A stretch of 64,000 nucleotides of DNA. It comes from Pseudomonas sp. MWU13-2100. GTDB lineage: Bacteria; Pseudomonadota; Gammaproteobacteria; Pseudomonadales; Pseudomonadaceae. Each line of letters begins with the position of its first letter. Position 1 is the first letter of the stretch. The notes beneath the pieces were generated by a model that saw only the letters and a program-made list of their open reading frames with translations, made no database searches and had not been told where the DNA came from. Positions 57,607 to 64,000 of this stretch are shown piece after piece. The position numbers and the translations under genes were made by a program. The stretch is from positions 1 to 64,000 of the forward strand of contig NZ_JALLIX010000008.1 in the NCBI RefSeq assembly GCF_023242365.1. Direction: 5' to 3'.

Positions 57607-57675
57607 ATGTCTGAGTCGCTTCGCCCTGAAGACCTTTCTTTGCGCGTCATTGTGCCGGGCAGGTTTGATCTATGA
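57607..57675 (+). CDS. 22-codon leader ORF coupled to the toxin-like gene
   Basis: Reads MSESLRPEDLSLRVIVPGRF followed by DL and TGA. Its stop overlaps the next ATG (ATGA), and AAGGA lies upstream at suitable spacing. The downstream start has only a weak ribosome site of its own (GGCAGG), so translational coupling or a leader-peptide control is plausible. No homology is known to me; it could also be the visible end of a short unknown gene. Confidence 0.45.
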   Translation: MSESLRPEDLSLRVIVPGRFDL

Positions 57676-60600
57676 GTCAGCTACTGTTCGACTCCGCGAC
57701 GAATCAATATGAGCTGTCAGGTGATGGATTAAGCAAAGACAGCCTGGCCTGCCTAGATGAAGTCAGACGGGCCCTGAAAAAATATGACATTTCTTTCCCG
57801 AGCCTTTATCTGGAGGGTCAGGAGGTGTGTGCTGCCCAAGGGGGAGTAACTTATACCTTGGGCACAGTTTATACGCAGGGCGCGCATGAGCAGCGCATTA
57901 TTTATCCGTGCTTTCGAGATGAGTTTGTCTTTGATTTCGTTCGGGATATAACGTCCTTCTTCCTCTGGAAAGACATGGATCGAGCGTTGGCGGCTTCCTA
58001 TGTGCAGCTCAAGTCGGCGTTGATGGAAGAAAATTCTGGCGAGGCGCATCGGGTCAACTTGGTATTGGTCCAGGATTTCATCGCCATGGCCAGCCTGGAG
58101 GGCGAGCACTTCAGGGTGAAAAAACAAGAATTGGATTTTCTGAATGGCCTGGTCTGTCTTTATCAACTGGGGGTCGCACAGGCGAAGATGAGAGCCTTCC
58201 ATGGGGTGAGTCTGGCGAATCCCATGAAATCTGGCAGAAAAAGTCGTCGCAAGCGCGCCGTCGAGCACGCGTTGAATCTTCTGGTGGGTGATGATGTTGC
58301 TGATATCAAACTTTATCAGCTGGTTGCCGCGCAAAGTCCCGATTCTGCGGCAAGCATGCAGTTGATTTCAAAATACCATAGGCGCTGGAAAGGCACTATC
58401 AACACCCGGCAGGAGTTTTCAAGCTTTTTGTCCTCCATCAATCTCTGGTCAATGCCGCCTTCCCTTTTTGCCGGGTTCCATCAACTAAATGCGTTGAGAA
58501 CACGGAGCCTGGCACAAATCCTACTGTCTCTCCCCGCCGAAGGCTCCGCTGCGTGGCGAGGGATATTTATCAGTCTCCACGGAGAGCTTGAGCTGTTTAG
58601 ACGGCGAGAGCTGGGCCGCATCCTCAGGCCTGGCGGCCGTCACTATCTGGAGTTGGGGGCGGATTACTCAATCAGCAATAATGAGTTGGTTATAAAATAC
58701 TCTGCCGCTGCGGCGGCAGGTGTGTCTTTTGACGGAGTTGTCAATGTTATTGGGCATGGTCGTGATCTAGAAAGGCGTGTCTCAGGACACCCGGAGAAGG
58801 TCGCAGAATGGCTATATAACAATATATTCAATACTTATGCCGCCGCAGGACTCAGGGCGCTGAAGGTGATCAACTTTCAAACCTGTCATATTTCTCAGAC
58901 GCTGGCCACGCACATTACCTGCCTGCTTCTAGAACGGGCGTTATTTCATTTTGAAAAAGACAGAATCCCCAATGTGCTCATTATTTCCAGTCCCAGGACC
59001 TCTTTGGTATTGACGTCGCAGTTGCTGTTCGGTCGTCCGCGCTCGAGCACATGGCAAGAGCAGCATCTTGTTTTTCCTGGGCATGTGCTCAAGGCATTCA
59101 GGTATCTCATCGATCATTCATCAGGGATTCAAGTGGCGATCAAGGAAAATTTTGATTGGTCCCGGGCTTTTTCTGAACCCCACAACCTTTCATTCGTGGA
59201 TTATTTGAGACGTACCCACGTTTTAGCGGTGAGGCAGGTTTCTGCCAATGCGAGCGATATTCATTCTATCGAGAAAACAGCCTTCGACCGCATCAGGAAT
59301 TTTACGCAGGCAGAGTTCGATATTCGTAACCGACGGCTTGATGAGTGTGCTCGACTGATCAGCGATCATTTCTCCGCAGAGGATGGGGATATTCAAAAAT
59401 TGGTGGAGATAGCCTCCATCGCCGAGGCATCAAGGCTGTTGCCCGTCGGTGAAGTCGAAACCGCTCGAAAAGTGATAGGTTTCCTGGTGGGGTTGAAATC
59501 GGCAAGAAACCGCAATGACCCGCTGGCGGGTTATCATCTTTATAACGAAACGAAAGTAAAATTCCTGATTGATCCTTATGACCCCTATGGGGCTGGAAAG
59601 ATAAGGTATATATCGGACATTATTTTCAGGTTGTGTGGTTCGCCGACACCTAACAGTGAGGTTGGCTATGCGGTGGCCCACAGGAAATTTTTCCTGATCG
59701 ATAAGCAGGACTATCTGGCGATGACCGGAATCAATATCGATTTCGCGGCTCGTGAGTTTTTCAAGAATTATCCGTATATACAGTTTGCTCCGAGCGAGTT
59801 CCATTCTTTTCAAGTGGCCACTCCTCAGTCGGACATGATGACTGTGAATGCGGCCCTGCGGCAGAGTCTCTGGGGCAGCGAACAGCTCGGGGTGTCAACG
59901 CGGGCGCTGAGGGCCTTGCTCGAGGGGGGGGACGAAACGAAGATCCTGCCGGCCCTGGATCAGTTGGAAAACAACCTGAGTCGCAAGAAGGCACTACTTG
60001 ATGACTCACGGTCCCTGGGAAACTTGCAAGAAACCCAGGAACAGCTCCGCCGCGCCAAAAGCAGTATCCAGAAAAAGGAAATCTCACCCAGGGTCCTGAA
60101 GAGCAGCGCGCGCGTGGCCACCGGCACCAGTCGGTTACTGGGGGCGTTCGGGGTTTTTGCGGATTTCCGAACCCAGCCTTTCCACCTTGATTTTTCATCT
60201 GCCAGGTCAGGGGTCTTCACCGTCAGTGATTCGCTGGCGGTGGTCAAAGGGGTCTTTGATTTCACCACGGATATCGGGCCGGTGCTGGCCTTGCGTCTGG
60301 CCTCCAGTGCCACCCGGGCGCTCTGGCGGCCCAGGCTGGACCAACTCTTCTTCAAGATGAACAAGGTGCTGTTGCCCCTGGATGTGCTGTTCACCGCGGT
60401 GAGTCTCTATCGCAACATCGAAGGCGCTCAATTGGCCAAGACCGCCGAAGAACAAGTGCTCTATATCACCATGACGGTCATCGATGCGGCGGCCTTTGGG
60501 GTGAACCTGGCGGCATTTGTCCTGATTGGCGTTCCCGGGCTGAATGTCGTTCTTGTTCTTCTGGGGGCGGCGCTGGCCATCGTCAATATCATCCTGAATT

Positions 60601-61700
60601 CGATCGTTAGCCTTTCGCAGCTGGACAACTACCGCTGGAATGAAAAGGTCGGCCTGTTCTTCAGCAATATGTTCGGCTCTGCGGCGCTGGAAGGGATCCT
60701 GACCCAGCAGCAGATGCGCAGGGTGGCGGACCAGCTCTTTGATGGGAGTGATGTCACCACGGGTTTGCAGGACGATGGCATCGATCTGTTTCTGACACCG
60801 ATGATCAATGACGCCGACGATCATGATCAGACCAACCCTCTCAAGGACGTCGGTACGGTTAACCAAGACGCCAGCTTTCGCCAGGAACCCAGGGGTTACA
60901 CGTTGTCACCTTCGGGGTTTGGCCCGGATGATCTGAAGTCCTGGCCGGATGCCAAGGACAGGGGGAAAACCGAACAGGTTCACAAAGGCTGGTACCTGCG
61001 TCGCCGGGAAGTGCGCCGAGGGCGGGAGCGAAAGCTGATGGTGACGATGCCTTCGACGCCGAACAAACCGTTGGAAGTGCTGGATTTTGGCCCGATCCCG
61101 ACGATCCTGTTATTCGGCGCCACCCCGCACCTGCTGCTGAACGTCAATCCTTTCGGTTGGGCTGCGGGAGAGTCCCCGGAGGAACGGGCCCGCAACAAAT
61201 ACCAGGTCAGGCTGCACCCCGAGACCAGTTACACCCTGCAGTTCAAGAGCAGCGTGATGGCATCAAGGGACCTCGACTCCAACTTCGGCAGTCGAACCGA
61301 ACTGATGGTCCCAGAGGAAGCATTCCAGGCACTGCCTCAAGTCAGCCTGGATCTGCCGAGCCAGGAAGACGCGCGCGTGAGCATTCCCGAGTTGGACTTG
61401 TCGCGGTCTTCCCTGGAGGTCGTCAAGTTCAAGGACAAGAGCGCCTTCAAGCTGGATCTGGTCAGCACCGATGGCCACACCCCCTGTGCGCTGGAGCAAG
61501 TAGTGCGAACCGTGCAATTGCCCGCCCATATCCAGTTCAAGAGCGGAGAGCAGCACCCGGTGATGGCGGTGGTCGGGGAGGGCTCGCGGATTACCTTGAG
61601 AAATTCGAAGGGACGGTCCCTGCTGCTGTTGAGACGCAATGTCGCTCGTTGCGAGATCGATATCCAGGCGTCGGTCAGCCGTTTTGCGGTTTCCATTTAG
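57672..61700 (+). CDS. Large toxin-like protein with C80-type cysteine protease and pore-like domain
   Basis: 1342 residues, no signal peptide. Residues 355-410 match the autoprocessing protease of MARTX and large clostridial toxins (peptidase C80): VIGHGRD (His362), RVSGHPEKVAEWL, and INFQTCHIS (Cys405) 43 residues later, close to the 45-50 spacing in known members. That protease is activated by host inositol hexakisphosphate. Residues 931-981 are strongly hydrophobic (AAFGVNLAAFVLIGVPGLNV, VLLGAALAIVNIILNSIVSL) and sit in a helical region (815-1020) like the TcdA/TcdB translocation segment. A basic stretch with RRKR (192-195) precedes the protease. The N-terminal 300 residues (possible effector) and C-terminal 280 are unrecognised. 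Bases up to about 59,820 are AT-rich, the remainder GC-rich. Likely an insect- or eukaryote-directed or competitor-directed toxin; activity is inference. Confidence 0.7.
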   Translation: MSQLLFDSATNQYELSGDGLSKDSLACLDEVRRALKKYDISFPSLYLEGQEVCAAQGGVTYTLGTVYTQGAHEQRIIYPCFRDEFVFDFVRDITSFFLWKDMDRALAASYVQLKSALMEENSGEAHRVNLVLVQDFIAMASLEGEHFRVKKQELDFLNGLVCLYQLGVAQAKMRAFHGVSLANPMKSGRKSRRKRAVEHALNLLVGDDVADIKLYQLVAAQSPDSAASMQLISKYHRRWKGTINTRQEFSSFLSSINLWSMPPSLFAGFHQLNALRTRSLAQILLSLPAEGSAAWRGIFISLHGELELFRRRELGRILRPGGRHYLELGADYSISNNELVIKYSAAAAAGVSFDGVVNVIGHGRDLERRVSGHPEKVAEWLYNNIFNTYAAAGLRALKVINFQTCHISQTLATHITCLLLERALFHFEKDRIPNVLIISSPRTSLVLTSQLLFGRPRSSTWQEQHLVFPGHVLKAFRYLIDHSSGIQVAIKENFDWSRAFSEPHNLSFVDYLRRTHVLAVRQVSANASDIHSIEKTAFDRIRNFTQAEFDIRNRRLDECARLISDHFSAEDGDIQKLVEIASIAEASRLLPVGEVETARKVIGFLVGLKSARNRNDPLAGYHLYNETKVKFLIDPYDPYGAGKIRYISDIIFRLCGSPTPNSEVGYAVAHRKFFLIDKQDYLAMTGINIDFAAREFFKNYPYIQFAPSEFHSFQVATPQSDMMTVNAALRQSLWGSEQLGVSTRALRALLEGGDETKILPALDQLENNLSRKKALLDDSRSLGNLQETQEQLRRAKSSIQKKEISPRVLKSSARVATGTSRLLGAFGVFADFRTQPFHLDFSSARSGVFTVSDSLAVVKGVFDFTTDIGPVLALRLASSATRALWRPRLDQLFFKMNKVLLPLDVLFTAVSLYRNIEGAQLAKTAEEQVLYITMTVIDAAAFGVNLAAFVLIGVPGLNVVLVLLGAALAIVNIILNSIVSLSQLDNYRWNEKVGLFFSNMFGSAALEGILTQQQMRRVADQLFDGSDVTTGLQDDGIDLFLTPMINDADDHDQTNPLKDVGTVNQDASFRQEPRGYTLSPSGFGPDDLKSWPDAKDRGKTEQVHKGWYLRRREVRRGRERKLMVTMPSTPNKPLEVLDFGPIPTILLFGATPHLLLNVNPFGWAAGESPEERARNKYQVRLHPETSYTLQFKSSVMASRDLDSNFGSRTELMVPEEAFQALPQVSLDLPSQEDARVSIPELDLSRSSLEVVKFKDKSAFKLDLVSTDGHTPCALEQVVRTVQLPAHIQFKSGEQHPVMAVVGEGSRITLRNSKGRSLLLLRRNVARCEIDIQASVSRFAVSI

Positions 61701-61753
61701 CGGTGCGCCTGGCGTTTTGCACAGCCTCAAAACACTTTAAGGGAATATAAGTG

Positions 61754-64000
61754 ATGAGTGACAGGAAAGTAGTAAAAATTACAGGGCATGGTGCGGCGGC
61801 GGACTCCAAACTGGATAAAGTCGAGCTGATCCTAACGGACACTTCACTTCGCTATCATGACATTACCACCCGGCTGGATCCTCGGGTGACCGCTATTAAC
61901 AAGCAATCATTTAAAGTGGAAGACCGTGATCAGTCTAAGCTGCAAGTGTCTTTGGAGGGGAATTTCTTTGTCACCGAGGTTAAAGGCGATGAGTTGATGT
62001 TGAGAAAGAACATCGAACGAGACCTGAAGATTGTCTTGCAGAACCAGACCATTACCTTGAATCCCGATCTTTATTATGGAAAGCGCTTGTATCATGTGCT
62101 GGAAATGGATTTGCCTGAGCTGCGGGTTCCGGGAAACAACGAAGCGGTTTATCTAGGGAGCGCCGCCAGTCGCCCTTACGATACGACCGTGCTGCTGTTC
62201 AATGCAGAAAGGGAAGCGGATCTCGACCGCCATCCGTCGGATACGCTGGTCAATTATGAGATCACGCTGACGCGCTATGATGGACAGCCGACACTGCCGA
62301 CATCGGGGTATCTGAGCTTTGCCGAGATAAAAAAAGCCAAATCCAAAGGCTTCGTTCTTCGGTCGAGTGCCCCGGCATCGGCCTTCAATTTGAGCGCCTT
62401 GCAGTTTTCCTATCGCATCACGACGCGTAGCGGCGCTCGGATCGAAGCGTTTGAGGACGATAAAAAAGATTTTTTGCAGGTCAAGGTTACGGCATCAAGC
62501 CATCAGCTTGTCGACATGCAGGCCATCAATAAAGCTCATGCCCTTGATTTTCTTTACCTTAAATTTCCGCTGGATGGCAAGGGGGTATTCAAGTACCTGA
62601 ATATCCCCTTCCCGCGGTTCAGGGTCCTTTATGACTCCGCCATGGAGGTGACCTACAACAGTCTTCAAAGAATCGATCTTTCGAGTGCGCTGGAGAAAAA
62701 CCAGCATGAGCTCCTGATTGATATGACCTCACTCGCTCCGGTGGCCTACCTGGACAAGAGGTCTTTTTTGCGGGCGAAAGGCCTGACCTACTTTGAGACG
62801 GCGCCCACCTCAACGCTGGTTAATATCTCGTATGAAATCCTCGATGCAAACTATCAAGTTGTAGCGAATGAGAAATACATTGGCCGTTGCCATTTCAGAG
62901 CAGTCAGCGAGGATGTGAATTCGCGCCGGCTATTCAATCTGGCGGCGCAAGGGAAAGCCTATTTCTTCGAAATAGATATCAAAGACCCTTTGAAGGAGAA
63001 CGGCTCGGCCTCCTATTATCGACTTGACCTTTCCTCTCTATTGCCGTTCGTTGCCGTTGATCAGCTGTTTTTCTCCGAGGTCGATTTTTATTACAACCAG
63101 AAGGTGACATTCGAGAAACGGGTAAAAGAACTGGATCTTCCTTACGAGGACTTGGACGTCACCCCGGCGATCGCCGACGCCCACCTGGAAGGCTTCCTTG
63201 ATGATCACACGTTGGCCTATACGGCCATTCCGTTTTCTTTTGAACGCATGGCACAAGATGTCTTCATGGTCCGAGGCTTTCCCGAGGCAATCGGAAAAAA
63301 TGTTTCCATCCATGGCTACTCCAAGACTGGGAGAAAGCTGTTCGGCACGAAATGGTCGGAAAAAAAACGGGTGGAGGATGAGGTCGGCTGGTGGCGTGGC
63401 GTCGACATCCTGGTGTTTTGCATCTGGATGAAAAAAGACGCGCTTTCGGCAACCCCTTCGCCTTATTCCTACCGCGCCGAGAGGGAGTTTGAAGGCGGTG
63501 CCTATGACGCTCCGTATTTCCTGGCGATCGAGGGGAAATTCAATCCCTATAGCTATATCCCTTGTTTGAAAGGCAATCATGAATATGAACTGGACCCGCA
63601 GTTCTCCAATACCCTGTATGTGGGGCAGGGCCGTAGTAAGGTTCAAGGTCGCGGTTCGCCCAACACCCTGTATCTGATGTGGGACTCCCACACCACCTTC
63701 GATTTCGCGGCGGAAGAAGACTTTCGGCGAGGGCTGGCGCCTTCTCGTCTGAAACTCATCGGGGTCGAGCTGGAAAATATCGTTATCCAGGTGCCGGGGC
63801 CGGAGCACGAGCGTTGGGGGAGTATCGTTCTGGAGTGGGCCATGTTTGTCGATCCCTGGAAGGAGCTGGCGACAACCCGGGATTCGGCCGTCCTGGCCTG
63901 GCTGGAGGACAGTCACGCGGCGATCAAGGAAGGCTCACTGACCCTGGTCAACTTTCTGAAAGAGCCGATCGGTGAGTTTTTGGAAATCGAGATAAAAGGT
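61754..64000 (+). CDS. Large unknown protein downstream of the toxin-like gene, truncated by window end
   Basis: An open frame of 749 codons with no stop runs to the last base, so only the 5' part is seen. It begins MSDRKVVKITGHGAAADSKL; AAGGGA lies about 10 bp upstream, and a GTG directly before the ATG is an alternative start. No signal peptide or membrane helix is seen. The sequence is rich in alternating hydrophobic/charged beta-like segments (for example LVNYEITLTRYDGQP and LVNISYEILDANYQV, perhaps related Ig-like modules). Codon use (AGA, AGG, ATA, CTA) and AT content resemble the 5' half of the toxin-like gene. Only 53 bp separate the two, so they are probably one operon. I do not recognise the family; partner, carrier or second toxin component are possible. 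Confidence 0.75.
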   Translation, partial: MSDRKVVKITGHGAAADSKLDKVELILTDTSLRYHDITTRLDPRVTAINKQSFKVEDRDQSKLQVSLEGNFFVTEVKGDELMLRKNIERDLKIVLQNQTITLNPDLYYGKRLYHVLEMDLPELRVPGNNEAVYLGSAASRPYDTTVLLFNAEREADLDRHPSDTLVNYEITLTRYDGQPTLPTSGYLSFAEIKKAKSKGFVLRSSAPASAFNLSALQFSYRITTRSGARIEAFEDDKKDFLQVKVTASSHQLVDMQAINKAHALDFLYLKFPLDGKGVFKYLNIPFPRFRVLYDSAMEVTYNSLQRIDLSSALEKNQHELLIDMTSLAPVAYLDKRSFLRAKGLTYFETAPTSTLVNISYEILDANYQVVANEKYIGRCHFRAVSEDVNSRRLFNLAAQGKAYFFEIDIKDPLKENGSASYYRLDLSSLLPFVAVDQLFFSEVDFYYNQKVTFEKRVKELDLPYEDLDVTPAIADAHLEGFLDDHTLAYTAIPFSFERMAQDVFMVRGFPEAIGKNVSIHGYSKTGRKLFGTKWSEKKRVEDEVGWWRGVDILVFCIWMKKDALSATPSPYSYRAEREFEGGAYDAPYFLAIEGKFNPYSYIPCLKGNHEYELDPQFSNTLYVGQGRSKVQGRGSPNTLYLMWDSHTTFDFAAEEDFRRGLAPSRLKLIGVELENIVIQVPGPEHERWGSIVLEWAMFVDPWKELATTRDSAVLAWLEDSHAAIKEGSLTLVNFLKEPIGEFLEIEIKG

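Noticed and set aside
57970..57985. D-x-D (residues 101-103) as a glucosyltransferase motif in the N-terminal region
   Set aside because: A single DMD is too common to support a glycosyltransferase domain without the surrounding fold signature.
57753..58334. 193-codon minus-strand frame inside the toxin-like gene
   Set aside because: No ribosome site or family features. The plus-strand frame has clear protease motifs, so a cognate antisense immunity gene is not supported.
57672..61700. Identification as the FitD/Mcf insecticidal toxin
   Set aside because: Those proteins are about twice this length and sit in a regulated fit cluster with a TolC-type exporter. None of those genes are here, and no specific Mcf motif was seen.

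Overview
The window is a GC-rich chromosomal segment of a gamma-proteobacterium, almost certainly a Pseudomonas of the fluorescens/protegens type. The evidence is the gene order: aceF-aceE, glnE, the waaF-waaC-waaG-waaP core-LPS operon, msbA, hldE, waaA, tolC, thiC, nudF-yqiB-cpdA-yqiA-parE-parC, serB, psd, rhdA, motAB, rsgA and orn. As I remember it, this follows the P. aeruginosa PAO1 order from PA5016 down to PA4951. Typical Pseudomonas REP/REPIN elements of two sequence classes lie between genes. No rRNA, tRNA, CRISPR array or insertion sequence was seen.

Layout. 1-8 kb: pyruvate dehydrogenase E1/E2 (minus strand), divergent from glnE; two FadR/GntR-type palindromes lie between them. 8-24 kb: lipopolysaccharide biosynthesis, comprising inner-core heptosyltransferases, a glucosyltransferase, core kinases, a core carbamoyltransferase, a strain-variable outer-core block (two GT4 enzymes, one GT2, one O-acetyltransferase), an O-antigen ligase, the lipid A flippase MsbA and the heptose-precursor enzyme HldE. 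24-30 kb: a small redox operon (FAD oxidoreductase, aldo/keto reductase, and a protein with a decayed Nudix box), an SMR transporter divergent from a LysR regulator, and the Kdo transferase waaA. 30-36 kb: tolC, then a TPP riboswitch upstream of thiC and a CytX-type thiamine-precursor permease. 36-44 kb: nudF-yqiB-cpdA-yqiA-parE-parC and a PqiC-type lipoprotein. 44-57 kb: a YtjB/Smp-like membrane protein divergent from serB, a degenerate PilZ-like protein, the HDOD-rhdA-psd operon, motAB, rsgA, orn and a TRIC-type channel.

57.5-64 kb: a compositionally distinct accessory locus running off the end of the window. It begins with a 22-codon leader ORF whose stop overlaps the start of a 1342-residue protein. 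That protein carries a peptidase C80-like (MARTX/large-clostridial-toxin autoprotease) signature (GHGRD with His362, Cys405) and a long hydrophobic segment like a toxin translocation region. It is followed by a further gene of at least 749 codons that I do not recognise. This locus is the most likely undescribed system here: I read it as a compact large-toxin-like protein with a large partner. Base composition changes sharply inside the toxin gene near 59.8 kb, which suggests modular assembly.

How the parts work together. Most of the window builds and maintains the cell envelope (LPS core, lipid A export, phosphatidylethanolamine synthesis, TolC, lipoproteins) beside central metabolism (PDH, glutamine synthetase control, serine, thiamine), chromosome segregation (topoisomerase IV), cAMP and c-di-GMP-related functions, and flagellar torque.
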